In this document: piece by piece, positions 1-11,500 of the stretch
Position numbering within the stretch: position 1 is the first letter of the stretch
Layout of the letters: each line of letters starts with the position of its first letter
Origin: Paraphaeosphaeria minitans
Lineage: Eukaryota > Ascomycota > Dothideomycetes > Pleosporales > Didymosphaeriaceae
NCBI GenBank assembly: GCA_015832175.1
Contig: WJXW01000004.1
Span: forward strand, 2,294,001-2,358,000
Length of the DNA stretch: 64,000 nucleotides
Direction: 5' to 3'
Translations under genes and position numbers: made by a program
Notes under the pieces: model-generated
What the model saw: only the letters and a program-made list of their open reading frames with translations
What the model was told of the DNA's origin: nothing
Database searches by the model: none

Positions 1-660
1 TCTAAAGTCGCCGGATCCTTCGTAAACGCTGTCATCTTGACCTCTGTCATATCGGCTGGCAACCATGCTTTGTTTGCCGGAAGCAGACTTCTCTTCAGCT
101 TGGGCGTTAATGGCCACGCGCCGAAAGTTTTCACAAAACTAACACGCTTCCAAGTTCCTTGGGTCGCCGTGCTCACCACGAGTATCTTATCCGGTCTCTT
201 GTTCGGCGCAAGCTTTATTGGGGCAGGCCAGCTCTGGACGTGGCTACAAAACATTGTCGGCGTCTCCAACCAGCTCTCCTGGATCAGCATCGGCATCGCC
301 TCTCTTCGCTTCCGCGCTGGTCTGAAGGCCCAAAACAAGGAGCACCTGCTGCCCTTTAAAAACTGGACATACCCATGGGGTCCCATCATTGCCGTTGTCC
401 TGAACAGCTTTCTTGTGCTTGTGCAGGGATGGAGTTGCTTCAGTCCGGTCTTCAGTCCGGTGGACTTTGTCAGCTACTACATCGAATTGCCTGTGTTCGC
501 GCTCATGTTCGTCTTATGGAAAGTTTTCAAGCGGACCAAGTTTGTCAAAGCACATGAGATGGATCTAGTTACCGATGTGTATACGAAGGAGGACATCGAG
601 CCGGAAAAGACGGGTGCGCTGAGCTGGGGGAAGAGAGTTGGCACTTGGTTCTGCTTCTAG
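1..660 (+). CDS. amino-acid permease (YAT/APC family), C-terminal part
   Basis: The reading frame is open from base 1, so the gene starts outside the window; about 219 C-terminal residues are visible and end in TAG at 658-660. The protein is a plasma-membrane amino-acid/H+ symporter of the fungal YAT family. The visible part begins in the conserved membrane segment with the SAGNHALFAGSRLLFSLG motif, typical of this family around TM8. It continues through at least four more hydrophobic segments, including LTTSILSGLLFGASFIG and VVLNSFLVLVQGW. The cytoplasmic tail ends with the acidic pattern DLVTDVYTKEDIE, which is common in general or dicarboxylic amino-acid permeases. Substrate specificity cannot be read from this fragment. 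No intron is needed in the visible part. Confidence 0.9.
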   Translation, partial: SKVAGSFVNAVILTSVISAGNHALFAGSRLLFSLGVNGHAPKVFTKLTRFQVPWVAVLTTSILSGLLFGASFIGAGQLWTWLQNIVGVSNQLSWISIGIASLRFRAGLKAQNKEHLLPFKNWTYPWGPIIAVVLNSFLVLVQGWSCFSPVFSPVDFVSYYIELPVFALMFVLWKVFKRTKFVKAHEMDLVTDVYTKEDIEPEKTGALSWGKRVGTWFCF

Positions 661-1941
661 CCAGGCCCATTGGCTCCACCTCGATGCGTTGCCGACTTTT
701 CTACCGATTATGGAGTCGGTATGCTATGTATACGTCAGATATCTAGTCATGTGTTATCCAGGCAGGCGCTCATCTACCCGTTCGGCTTCGCTTCTGGATC
801 TGGGTACATCGATTCGTCGAGTCCCACAAAGACACAAAGTTTACTGTTGCACCGTGGGCCAGCCGACGACGCACACCACAACATTAACAAGCTTGTTGAG
901 CTGCAGTACTGCGGATGCTGCATTCCAATACACCTACACCACGTCTCTTACCAATCTCCACAAGCCAGTGATGACGAACACTGGCAGCGCCGCGGGCCGG
1001 CTGTCAAGCCATCAGATGTCGCACTACATCTGTCTTTCGAATTCCACAAATCTGACATGACGCGCGACCGCTGTCTTAATCTAATCGGCAATGCCTGTCA
1101 AGATGGCACTACCGCATCTCTTACCGTTGGTCAAACGAACTGTAAACACGCACGATGAATGGCAGGAAACAAAGGAGAATCCCAGTTACTCGGAAGATGC
1201 ACCCGGCGCTACGCTACGAATTATCGGACGCCGCACCAGGCTTGCTGACCCGCCTTCCACAACCAATAGAAAGCTGGTGCCTGTCGAGTTTCATTTGAAA
1301 GTTCTGGTTCGGGCTAGGGGCGGCTCGCGAAAAATGGGGCACAGGTAGCCAGCCATTTTTCTTCTTTGAATGTTTGCCATGTGTATGAAACACGAAACAA
1401 AGAGACGCATACAGAAGTTTGAGTGGGCTTTTGGACAGTCACATATGTCGGGGTCTGTGGCGGAGTTCTTAGGTCCCTTTTGTCTCATGATCAAAGCCGA
1501 CGAACGCCACGTCGGGCTATGGGGGAGGCAAGATATTGCGGTTGCGGGGTAAGCAATCTGATCTAGGTGCACGACTTCAGGTGGCGTGCGTCTTTTGTAG
1601 AATTCAAGTAAGACCGGACGTTCGACCAGTGGGTACCTGCAGGAAACGCGCGCTACAAAGTTCCCGAACCTTTCGCTGGTCCAGCTTTCGCGCCTTTTGT
1701 GTCGCCTAGCCGAAACACCAGATGAGTCCGTCCGCCCTCTCATCTAATCCAGCCCCCATCTCATCTCACGTCCTTTCTGTGTGTCGTCGCTAGGTACCTA
1801 TAACTACTGCCATCTCCCTTTTCGTTTTTACCCATGTAGCCATCCCTCCTTCAGGCCTCACATTCTCTTTCTCGTCGCTCATTCCCGACACACCTTTTAC
1901 GCAACTTTTTGCGTAGCCATTCCTTTCTACAAACAAACAAA
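661..1941. other. intergenic spacer between permease and secreted protein
   Basis: This is the 3' flank of the permease and the upstream region of the next gene. Several overlapping ORFs of up to 160 codons exist on both strands, but none shows a recognisable domain, a conserved start or consistent codon use. The last 150 bases are pyrimidine-rich and end in a CAAACAAACAAA leader directly before the ATG at 1942, as in many ascomycete promoters. Confidence 0.5.
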
Positions 1942-2841
1942 ATGAAGATGCACTGGTGCACTCCCCTCCTTGCCCTGGCAGCGCCAGTCCTCTCCTTGCC
2001 ACTCCAGGCTCCTCGCTCCGCAACAGCAAGCTCTGAACGCGCCATCTGGCTATGGAACTCCAACATCATCCAGAATGACGCCCATATCCAGACCTTCCTC
2101 TCTAAGATGTCCGACAGCGACCACCCCTTCCAGACTGTCCTTGCTCTCATTGACCGCGACATGGGCAACGGCCCTTGGGAGTCCTTCATCAAGAAGTGCA
2201 ATGCTGCAGGCCTCAAGGTTGAAGCCTTGATGGGCGACAAGCAGTGGATCGTCGGTAGCACGACCGAGGATGGTCCCACGCTGGAGCATGAGCTCAATTG
2301 GATCAAGAACTACCAGGCAAGCGCCTCCTCTGACGCCAAGCTTGCAGGCATCCATCTCGATGTGGAGCCATGGGCTCTTGAGGACTTTGAGTCCAACAAG
2401 GCTGAGTACATCTCTTCGCTTGTCTCCATCGTTGGCCAGACCAAGGAACTCGCCCAGTCGCTCAACCTGCCTCTTGGCGCCGATCTTCCCTTCTGGGCCA
2501 ACACTGTCAAGTGCGAGGACTCCACTCTCGACATATGCCTCTTGGACAAGCTGAACTCGGTTACCTTCATGACCTACCGTAACACTGCCAAGTCGCTCCT
2601 CGGCATTGCCGACCCCGTGCTCAAGGCTGTCAAGAGCGTCCATTCCTCCATCCCGGTCTGGTTGTCTGTCGAGACCAGCAGCGAGTGCTCCGACGTCGGC
2701 TTGATCAGCTACGCAGGCAAGACCTTGAACACCCTGATCGGCGACTTGGCGACGATCACAACGAGTGCGAAGAAGAGCGCTGGAAACTTCGCGGGCGTTG
2801 CCGTGCACAGCTACTCCGACTTCTTGGCCTTGGGCGCTTAA
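1942..2841 (+). CDS. secreted TIM-barrel-like hypothetical protein
   Basis: A single-exon gene of 299 codons ending in TAA. I chose the ATG at 1942 because it sits in a strong fungal context (AAACAAAATG) and opens a classic signal peptide: a basic start, a hydrophobic LLALAAPVLSLP stretch, and an Ala/Ser-rich cleavage region near residue 20-25. The mature part alternates predicted strands and helices. It carries an acidic motif GIHLDVEPW near residue 138 and a later FMTYRNTA segment, arranged like the acid residues of barrel glycosidases (for example the GH18-like DxE pattern). I infer a secreted barrel protein, possibly a glycosidase-like enzyme, but I cannot assign a family. The four or so Cys residues would fit extracellular disulfides. 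Confidence 0.8.
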   Translation: MKMHWCTPLLALAAPVLSLPLQAPRSATASSERAIWLWNSNIIQNDAHIQTFLSKMSDSDHPFQTVLALIDRDMGNGPWESFIKKCNAAGLKVEALMGDKQWIVGSTTEDGPTLEHELNWIKNYQASASSDAKLAGIHLDVEPWALEDFESNKAEYISSLVSIVGQTKELAQSLNLPLGADLPFWANTVKCEDSTLDICLLDKLNSVTFMTYRNTAKSLLGIADPVLKAVKSVHSSIPVWLSVETSSECSDVGLISYAGKTLNTLIGDLATITTSAKKSAGNFAGVAVHSYSDFLALGA

Positions 2842-3312
2842 GCCCTACATTTCACTTCTGGCAAACTGGATTTATTGGGGAAGGGACAAGGGCTCATGTT
2901 GCATACATGCTGGTACGGCTTTTTCGATCTATGGAACGATCGACAACGTGTTACGTGACGTACTACATGATATGATGATTTACGTCTCCTCTTCTCCGGT
3001 ACACACTTTTCACGCACTAAAGATAGTCGGCTTTCATGTCGAGCGTTCACGTTTGGTGCGCATTTACCATACACATTCCCACGTGCCTTCCTCTTTGGGA
3101 GCTTTCAAGTGACTATGTCTTTATCGGCCTTTGGTCTACAACCCTCGCAGTGCACCTTCACTCTTTCGCTCTACTCTCATTGATCACGTACCGGAATAGC
3201 GTCAGTACATCCTCTAGCCTCGCTACACTCAGAGTCCTTGATCACACCCTCAAGCTCCGCCCCACCATTTGCCAGATAATCGACATTCGTACTCGCCAAC
3301 TCCCCATCCCAT
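2842..3312. other. intergenic spacer
   Basis: This is the 3' flank of the secreted-protein gene. I see no supported gene, repeat or RNA structure here. Confidence 0.4.
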
Positions 3313-3995
3313 TCACCGACGCGAGCGGGTCGATTTCACGAGTTTCTTCAAGCGTTCCGGCGTCGGCCCCGGGTTTTCATGACCGTGCAACGGCTCCGGT
3401 GCTCCGACGCCATACTGCTTCGTGCCGCCATATGAACAGCTTCGACAACGCATGACGATGCATGTGTGTGACATGGTGGCAGACCGGTTGATTTGCAGCG
3501 CGACGCGTTTCTTGATATTGTCGATGTTCGCCCAACTGCACATGCCCACGCAGATGCGATTGTAGTTGGCGAGCCAGTCCTGATCTTTGCGTTCGCAGGC
3601 GGAGTCTTGGACGAGGGAGATGTTGGAGGGGTGTGACATCTGCACGTTGGCCCAGATGGTGTTGCTGGGTTCCGTTCAATATCCTTCCTCGTCATGAATA
3701 TCATAGCCCTTCCATCCCGGGGATCTTGTCCGTTCAACTGCCACCGGGTGGGTGACTCTTCCATGGGTGTCGAGTTAAGAATCGTAGGAGGATCCCTCAC
3801 GAATCTTTGGCGGAAACTGTGAGCAGCCGCTTCGCTGTAGGAGATGCAAAGAAGATCGGAATCGTACACGTGGATGTCTACGTTAATCTGGAAAACAACA
3901 TGGCCGTAACTTTGCTGTTGCCGTGAGGGCGAGCTGGACGTGGCAACCTGCTAGTTTCTTTTACTGTTTGCTGGGTCGTCTGCAGTTTCGCTCAT
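3313..3995 (-). pseudogene. gene-like relic or mis-spliced hypothetical gene with early stop
   Basis: Reading the minus strand from ATG 3995, the frame is open for 14 codons (MSETADDPANSKRN), meets TAG at 3951-3953, then continues uninterrupted for over 100 codons with protein-like composition (VVFQINVDIHVYDSDLLCIS). The 3' part lies in another frame (NTIWANVQMSHPSNISL onward) and ends in TGA at 3313. A weak intron 3665..3744 (donor GTGGCA, acceptor CCCAG) would join the two frames in phase. No intron of plausible size removes the TAG. So this is either a decayed gene or one whose true first exon lies further upstream. The C-terminal part has a cysteine cluster (TCIVMRCRSC). I do not recognise the family. 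Confidence 0.35.
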
Positions 3996-4505
3996 TGTGT
4001 GTATGACTGTTTCTAGTTCGAGATCCAACGTTGCGGTAGTTTGTGAGAGCACGACAATACGACTGACTTTTATAACCAACTGCGACAACTGCTTTCCGAG
4101 CACATGGGGGTGGAAGCAATCTGTGGAAATCGCTTGAACTTTGAAGACGCTTTGCCCACAGTCGTTTGAGCTGGTCGGGTGAGCAGCCGCAAACGATCAG
4201 TACCAGACTCACCTGCGTACTCCATACTAGTCTAACCCCCAAGAAAGTGAAATAATCAAGTTTCTCACCGTAATAAGACTGCTGCCTTGATACTGATGTC
4301 AGTTCACTGTGGTCAGAGCGTCCTGAAACCCTCTATAACCATGGCCAGATACTGTAACCCAACAAAATAGCAAACGCAGTCCTTTTCCAACAGCAAACGC
4401 GTGTACAATATAAATGTACTGCTCTATTTTACCCTCAACTCCACTCCACGCCACTCCACTCCACTCCACTCCACACAACACACACTCTCTGCAAAACCGC
4501 AAGAA
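3996..4505. other. intergenic spacer with CCACT microsatellite
   Basis: Spacer upstream of the small ORF at 4506. It contains a short direct repeat of the pentamer ACTCC/CCACT at about 4438-4472, immediately 5' of the start codon region. This is probably a pyrimidine-rich leader. No gene is supported. Confidence 0.5.
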
Positions 4506-4790
4506 ATGTCTGCTGGCACCCACAAGCTCGCCTATGCGATCGTGCGCGCAGGAGCATCGATCTCAGGCTCTTTTCAAATACTCTGCGTGCATACTTCTCT
4601 CGAAAAGGCACACCTTGCCATCACCAAGTTTGCCACCAGCTCTGACTTCACTTCTATGGACACCCCTGTCCCGACCCAATTGCGTGAGCTGGATAACAGC
4701 ATCCCAGACTGGTGGAAGGGCTATTATCTGTTCGAAGGGATCGCTTCGGTTGGACGTGTGTATATCGAGCGAGTGACGCTGGAGGATTAG
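4506..4790 (+). CDS. small hypothetical protein (94 aa)
   Basis: A single-exon frame from ATG 4506 (context GCAAGAAATGT) to TAG 4788-4790. The product is 94 aa with no signal peptide: a hydrophobic-alternating N-terminal half (LAYAIVRAGASISGSFQILC) and an acidic, Trp-rich C-terminal half (SIPDWWKGYYLFEGI). The composition looks protein-like and the frame is preceded by a pyrimidine-rich leader. The frame is open upstream to 4401, but there is no better ATG after the leader. I do not recognise a family and infer no function. Confidence 0.5.
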   Translation: MSAGTHKLAYAIVRAGASISGSFQILCVHTSLEKAHLAITKFATSSDFTSMDTPVPTQLRELDNSIPDWWKGYYLFEGIASVGRVYIERVTLED

Positions 4791-5716
4791 TGCGTTGGCA
4801 CATGATTTTACGATTTTGGGATACCTATGGGGATGGTGTGCGATTTCACTTGGCGATCGGGAACAGAAGGCTTCTGGACATAGATGATAGCTGATTACAA
4901 CGACTTATACCTTGAATGCTTGTAAACCAGTTCGGATTATTGCCGTTTTTGTGAGCTACAACGTGGTCCATGTTCGTTTTTTATCCATATCTTGCTTAAG
5001 TTTCGAGAGTGCCAACAAATATGGTCATCCAAGCCAAATTCTCCTCCCAACCTCTGAATAGTGAGCGTCGGATGACTTCAAGTTGAAAGTGCAGCTCGAA
5101 AGCAAAGATAGACATTTGACTTGCGAAGACTATATCTTGGGCTCAACATCTCGTAGCCTAAAAAGCCAATTCAGGAGATCTCAACGGCCCCGTAAACACC
5201 GTGTAAAATTCTCATCAAGTCAAGACACGGAGTCTGTACTTGCGGTCGAACTGGGATATGTATCAGGACTATGTTCCATGAAAAAAATAAAAATATTGTA
5301 GCGGATGGTTACGATGGGAAGAATAGGAATGGTTTAGCGTGAAGGAACCACTAGCGTGATTTTACCTTCAATGTTAACCCCATCTCTTGTCACATGCACT
5401 GCACAACCTCAGCAGCTGTGCCGCCTCCACTCCCTGACAACTCGGTGGAAGAAGAGCCATCGCAAAAGACTTGTTTAATTAAACCACAATACAACTTCTT
5501 TGCAATGTATGTTGTGAGTGTCATGAGTGAGCTAGCTGTCTCGTCATTGTCCCTCGGCAATTTTACGTACACTACTTCGCGCGTACGGAACGGCTATCCA
5601 AGGTATAGTAAGGGACTTGACTCATCGCACATCACATGAAACGGATTCAACGGCCCAGATGCGACATGAGGTCATGCATAATTTTTCGCTCGCCTGGATC
5701 AACGCAGCATCAAGAG
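4791..5716. other. intergenic spacer
   Basis: AT-richer spacer between the small ORF and the CoA-transferase. Short ORFs at 5083-5301 and 5394-5639 have no recognisable features. The CoA-transferase frame is open upstream to an ATG at 5636, but that extension (Arg-rich, low similarity to family starts) looks untranslated. Confidence 0.4.
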
Positions 5717-7222
5717 ATGGATACGCGTTCAAATGAAAGAGTTCTTCACCAGCCACAAGGCACGACAGTCTCAACCCGACAGAGCTTCAGCACCCTGGAT
5801 ACCGTTACGCACATCTGGAAATCACTCGGTCTACCCAATGACGCTTTGAGATCCCTGAACCTCATCGAGGATGCCAATCTCTTCTCGTCTTCATTCAAGG
5901 TCGGCCACCTTGCTCATGCTTCCATCGCGCTCTCAGCCCTTGCAGCCGCCTGTTTGTGGTCTGCACGGACTAACAAGCCATTGCCCAAAGTTTCGGTCTC
6001 TAGGGAGCATGCGTGTGCCGAGTTTATCTCTGAGCGATTGTACACGCTGAACGGGAAGCGGCTTGAGTCACCATATGGACATCTCGGGGGCCTTCACAAG
6101 ACTGCTGATGGGTATGTTCGGATGCACGACGGCTTTCCTCATCACCTAGAAAACGCTCTTGCACTCCTGGGTCTCTGGCCACGGTCCCATTACCCAAACA
6201 AGGACGAGGTAGTGTTCAATATGACCGGTTGGACAGCGGTTGAGCTCGAAAAGGCTGCATTTGAGCGCGAAGCAGTCATTGTGGCACTGCGTTCGTTCCA
6301 AGAGTGGGATGCCCTTCCTCAGGCCAAGGCTGTTGCAGGCTTTCCGATCAGACTGCAGAATATTGGTGGTAACAGCTCACCTGTTCCTCTGCCGTTGGGT
6401 GCAGATGCAGTCAACTGTTGCTTACAAGGTGTGCGTATCGTGGAAGTGAGCCGTGTCATCGCGGCGCCAGTGGCTGGAAGGACTCTCGCTGCCCATGGTG
6501 CAGACGTAATCTGGGTTACCTCGCCGACCCTGCCAAATCAACCGGAGCTCGACATCGACATGGCGAGGGGAAAGCGTACGGTACAGCTCGACATCAAGAA
6601 GCCTCAAGACAAGATGCAACTGCTGGAGTTGATACGCACAGCTGACGTCTTCATTTCAAGTTACCGTCCAGGCAGCCTAGCTGCGCAAGGATTCTCATCA
6701 GACGAGCTTGTAAAGATTAATCCAAACTTGGTGATCGCGACTCTGAATGCTTGGGGAGAGGATGGCCCTTGGGCAAACAACCGTGGATTCGACTCGCTTG
6801 TACAAGCAGCATCGGGGTTGAATGTTGCAGAAGCAGACCATTTCGACTCGAAGGAACCTTCAAAAGTCCTTCCTTGTCAAGCCCTTGATCACGGATCTGG
6901 CTTCCTCCTGGCCACTGGGATTATGGCCGCACTATACAAGCGCACAGTAAGCGGTGGCGCCTATGAAGTGCATGTTTCGCTCGCTGGCGTCATGAAATAC
7001 CTACGGTCCTTGGGCCAGCTGCCGAAGGAATCCCTTGTGGACCTTAGAAACCCTGGCTCTGAGGTTACCGAAAAGTACATGGAAACAAGGAACACCGCTT
7101 TCGGCGTGTTGAAAGCCGTTACACATTCAGCTTCGATCAGCGGAGTTAGTGTAGGATACAAGATCATGCCGAAAGCTCTTGGAAGTGATGATCCAACCTG
7201 GCCACCTTCCACTGAGGACTAG
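5717..7222 (+). CDS. CoA-transferase family III (CaiB/BaiF-type)
   Basis: About 501 aa, single exon, ending in TAG at 7220-7222. The family transfers CoA between organic acids through an aspartyl-CoA thioester. The first half (STLDTVTHIWKSLGLP, then SSFKVGHLAHASIALSAL) is the N-terminal extension typical of fungal members. The canonical domain follows: GVRIVEVSRVIAAPVAGRTLA (start of the CaiB fold), RGKRTVQLDIK, ADVFISSYRPG, NRGFDSLVQAASGL, then LDHGSGFLLATGIMAALYKR, where the Asp lines up with the region holding the catalytic Asp of the family. I chose ATG 5717 because the STLDTV motif follows closely, as in relatives; an in-frame ATG at 5636 would add 27 unlikely residues. The acid substrate cannot be predicted. 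Confidence 0.85.
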   Translation: MDTRSNERVLHQPQGTTVSTRQSFSTLDTVTHIWKSLGLPNDALRSLNLIEDANLFSSSFKVGHLAHASIALSALAAACLWSARTNKPLPKVSVSREHACAEFISERLYTLNGKRLESPYGHLGGLHKTADGYVRMHDGFPHHLENALALLGLWPRSHYPNKDEVVFNMTGWTAVELEKAAFEREAVIVALRSFQEWDALPQAKAVAGFPIRLQNIGGNSSPVPLPLGADAVNCCLQGVRIVEVSRVIAAPVAGRTLAAHGADVIWVTSPTLPNQPELDIDMARGKRTVQLDIKKPQDKMQLLELIRTADVFISSYRPGSLAAQGFSSDELVKINPNLVIATLNAWGEDGPWANNRGFDSLVQAASGLNVAEADHFDSKEPSKVLPCQALDHGSGFLLATGIMAALYKRTVSGGAYEVHVSLAGVMKYLRSLGQLPKESLVDLRNPGSEVTEKYMETRNTAFGVLKAVTHSASISGVSVGYKIMPKALGSDDPTWPPSTED

Positions 7223-7530
7223 CAAGTCTATCCACTGTCCAATACTGTATGACAAAGGAATACATGGCGTTTTGTTTTTCAGTTGAACAGTGTATGAGAA
7301 AGAAATGAACGGCGTTTATTTCATTGATATCTGCACCTGTGCACTTCCAATGGGATAGGAGCTGCAGCGCGTCGAAAGATATTATTGCCAACTATGCGCA
7401 CAGATCAACCGTAAGGCTACATCTAGCAGTCGAAGCTCACGCTACGAGTTCACGAACATTGCATATATTAACAGGGTGTTCTCTCTGGATTTTCTCTCGC
7501 ATCTCAACTGAACTCCGCTCGACCGTCATT
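7223..7530. other. short intergenic spacer
   Basis: This is the 3' flank of the CoA-transferase and the leader of the small gene at 7531. I see nothing else in it. Confidence 0.4.
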
Positions 7531-7815
7531 ATGCTTGACCTCTTCAAAAACCTCCTCAAGTTCATCATCGAAGCGAGTATGCTGCATTCTCCACTATCGT
7601 ATGTACCCCCCCCCCAAAAAAAAGCTTCTCGCTATATGTACTGGCTCACCAACATCGTGCTCAGTCCTATCACCCGCTATCTTACACACCTTTGGGTCTC
7701 CGTTCGAGGTTACTTCGTACCGAAAGACGGTCCTTTGCAACGATTGATCGATATATACGAGGAAGGCGAAGAAGACATGGACGTCTACCAAGCTCAGCAA
7801 TGGCTCGCGTATTAA
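7531..7815 (+). CDS. small hypothetical protein, two exons with in-frame intron
   Basis: ATG 7531 to TAA 7813-7815. A 66-nt segment 7599..7664 has a good donor (GTATGT), a branch-like CTCAC and a CAG acceptor. Removing it keeps the frame and joins SPLS to PITRYLTHLW, giving a 72-aa product; retention adds 22 residues that include a C10-A8 homopolymer-encoded PPPPKK stretch, so splicing looks more natural. The protein has an amphipathic N-terminus (MLDLFKNLLKFIIEAS), a hydrophobic middle and an acidic end (IDIYEEGEEDMDVYQ). Family unknown; it could be a small membrane-associated protein. Confidence 0.45.
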   Translation: MLDLFKNLLKFIIEASMLHSPLSYVPPPQKKASRYMYWLTNIVLSPITRYLTHLWVSVRGYFVPKDGPLQRLIDIYEEGEEDMDVYQAQQWLAY

Positions 7816-8579
7816 TCCTCGCTCTTTGGGATTGAATCACTGCCGAAAGATGCGAGAAATATATTTGAACTTTGAACTGGACCAGGTACCGTAAAGTTTC
7901 AGAGCCACCAATCGAAACGAACCGAATCTAAATGCGGCCCAGTTTTCTCGAACGAGTCAATATTTAAGAAAGCTGGTCTGGGAGGTACTGTTGTTGTTCG
8001 ACATTAGCACTCAACGATGTGTCTTTCTTCAATTCTGCTCTGTTCGTCATACCATATCAATGCATCCGGGGCCGTGGACGTTCTTTCGGCGCGGATGTGA
8101 TGGAAGGACGGGAAGAGTATGCCTATGTCAGGGCGGAGAGACTGCGGAGGGAGGAAATGTCGGGGATGCGTGGGTTGTGCAGCTCGAGCAGGTACGCGTA
8201 GTGGACGAGAGTGATAACACACGCATACAAAACACAACGACGAAGCCAAACGAATCTCGCCATTTCGTTCTACAAAGCCTGTCCATCCGCGCCCTCTAAT
8301 GCATACAACGCCGCGAGCCACCGCCCAATACCCCCGTCCTATCCATTCCCAACCCAGCCCACGTAACCCATGTATGTCCCACATCTCCGCGTCATCGCCG
8401 ACGTCGACATCTTTATCTATCTAAACAATCGTCTCGCCATGCAACGCAATGCAATACACGTTGGCACCCCTCCGCAGACCCATGTCACGAGCGCTGGGAT
8501 GAGTGCTAAGCAAATACTTTTCCCCCCCGAAAGCCAAAATGCAGTGAAGAAATAAATGGCCCAAAGAAGCACCATCCGC
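7816..8579. other. intergenic spacer between convergent genes
   Basis: This lies between the stop of the small plus-strand gene and the stop of the minus-strand deubiquitinase. Short ORFs on both strands have no recognisable domains. No gene is supported. Confidence 0.45.
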
Positions 8580-11500
8580 CTAGTCCCCCTTGAGGCGAAT
8601 CTCGGCCAGCTCCGCATCGTCGACGTCGACAGGTGCGATGAGTTCCATTTCTCCGACTGGCGAGCTGTGCCCGGGAGCGAAGCTCAACTCCTCGCCGAAG
8701 TCTTCCGCCATGCGATCCCGTTCCTCCTCGTCAAAGGCTACGACATCGCTGTCGCCGCCGTTGCGGTCCCTGTTGACGTTGTTGAAGCTCCAGTTGGGTG
8801 AACCTCCAAGCCTGCTGTGCAACGGCGCATATACGTCTTCTACAGTAGTAGGGTATGCGCCCGCAACGTCATCATCATCAGCGTACCCCTCATCTTCATA
8901 GCCGGGTGGACTCTCATCGTCGAGAGTCCCGGCTGCGACTCCGTTCCGTAGAAGGCTCCCTGCTCCGTCCGAACCACCCCCGCGCAGGGCTCCGACTACC
9001 GCTCCGCTCCCGGCTCTGAAAGCGCCCGACGAACCATTGCGGGACGAGCCGCCGAGGCGCAAGCCGTTTCCCGAAGGTGAGACGTTACGGGAGATGGCAT
9101 CTTCTTCCTCAAAGACGCCAGCCTCTTCAGAGTCAGGATTCCGCCAATTGTTGACGATGCTTTGGAGTTCGGGAGGACCCAAAGGGCCACTTGAGCGACG
9201 TCGGTAGAAGAGGAGGTAGGCGGCAGTTGAAATGACCTGTTTTGGATTGGATTTCTTTGACACACTAGAGTCTGTAAGGTATTAGCAATGGTGACCATTG
9301 AGTTGAGAAAGGAGAGAGACGTACCATTATACTCATACCACTGCCCATCGAAGAAGTTCTTGGCATAGGCAGTGTAGTGACCTCCACCAAGGCCACCGTA
9401 ATGGTTGTCAACTGCGAACAGATCGTATACCAGTGCTCTGCCTTCGTGAAGCCCAACGCGTTCTGACAGATCCAGTCCTTCGATAGGGAAATCAATAAGC
9501 ACATCAACTTTGTCTCTGAACACGCGGTGTGAGCTGAATCGCTTCAGATGTACGACGAGAATGTCGGGCGCAGTCCATATTTCCAGTGTCTTTGTGGCGC
9601 GGCGAAGTTCTTTACAGCGGCTGCAGTACCACGCATTGTCCTCGGAGAGCACCTCAGTCTTAGAAGTCTCAGCGAAGCATTCTTCCAGTGTGAGACCGTT
9701 CTTCTTTCGAGCAGCCCGCTTAGCCTTCTTAGCTTGAAGCTCCTTGTCTTCCCAGGTCTCGACATCGATCATGGCATTCCTGCCCCGTGAATCCTCATAG
9801 GAAGTGGCACCGAAAAGAGCATCCCAGGCATCAGAATCCCAGTCGAGAACGATGCTTTCACCCATCTTGATCAGCCGATCATCATCCTCGTCCTCTGATT
9901 CGTCATTCGATTGGGATGGCTGCTCCATATGATATGGATTCTTGTCCTTCTTTCCCCTGTTGAAGTTCTTGTTGCGTAGGAGCTTGCGCTCGTGCTTCGT
10001 CATTTTCTTGGGCTTCTTGTTCTTTTGTCGGCCGCCGCGAGAGAACGCAGGGGGCTCTTCAATAGAGGGCTGCGTGTCCTCGTCACTGCTCTGATTCGCT
10101 AGTTCTATCGAGCTTTGGGCATCGGCAGAGAATTGAATATTCTCATCATCATCTGCGTCGCTTGACGTAGCATCGCTTCCGGCCTCCGCAGACTGGACGG
10201 AAGAGGCGCGAGTCGAAGGAACGCGAACGCGCTTAGAAATGCGATCGTAGCTCTTGTTGGAGTCGAGGTTGTTCCATCCAGTAGGTAGGAATTCCTTGCC
10301 GCTTCGTATATATTTCATTTCGAACAAATTCCGGAATTGGGGCGGGAGTAGGTTGCTCAGTCGAAGAACATCAGGCAGGTCGTCGTCAGCTTTCGGTGGT
10401 TCGGCTGGAGTCTCTGTGGGCTCCGTCATCGTCACCTCTACAATGTCCTCGCCTTCGACAGATCCGTCCTGAACACGGGGATCGCCGTTAGCAGACGCAT
10501 CCTCCTCTGTCGTCAATACTACGTCCGAACCAGACGAGGACTGCGCTAGTGATGTATCGGCTTCGGTGAGAATGTCGCGAGTAGTCATCTGGGCAACTTT
10601 GGCCAGAACCTTCTTGAGAATCGCGTCGTAGTCCTTAGCTTCCGCTCGATTCACCAATATGTATGACGGCCACAGGTCTATTGTCCACCCTTGCGATCGG
10701 TATGTAGTGGAAATAGGCTTACGATGGAATAGAGGGACTAAAATCTTATCATGGTGCGCGTGATAAGACTTGGATGTATCGACATCGTCACCGGTAGCAA
10801 TGCTCGTCTGGTACTTCTTCCTTTTGGGACCAGGCCAATTCGACGGAACGGCTTCCAATTCAAAAGCGTAGAACTCGTCTCGCGCCTGGATGCTGGACTC
10901 CGCAATCGTGTCTTGGTCATTCATGTGACGGTAGAACTTGTGACTATAGACTTCGGAAAGCATAATGCGGTTCCACTCGACCCCAAAACGCTTGCCGATA
11001 TACTCTTTCAATTGCTTGATGGTGGCATGCTTATCGATATCGATATCAACTTCCCACATCTTCCCATGTAGGGGAATGAACTTAATTGTGTGTTGCCATG
11101 TTTGTTCAATGGGCAGTTGAAGGGTCACCAGGCTGTACGGATCGAAAGTAATGCTCACTCTGTTGCAGTCCGGGCATATCATGGTGTTTTTATAGAAGCC
11201 ATTGAACAGGTCCATGGCTACTGAGTCGTTTCGAGAATGGTGAATATCCCGGAATTTATTGCCCAACGCCTTTATAGCTTCATAGTCGTTCACAGTGTTG
11301 TCGTCGGACTCGGGGTATTCGGTGTAAGGCTTCTTCTTGATCCTGTTGAGATCTTCGTGAAGCCCGTCGACAAGAAAGCTCAAAAACTCTTGTGAGTCCT
11401 GCTGCCCATAGCCTGAGAAGATCGGTGCTGCTCTACCCAAAGTGTTCTTGAAGTTCTTGGGAGCGAACGACGACTGGCCAGCCTCGTCGTATATGGAAGT

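Noticed and set aside
1291..1743. 150-codon minus-strand ORF
   Set aside because: No domain, no splice partners and no codon bias; treated as chance.
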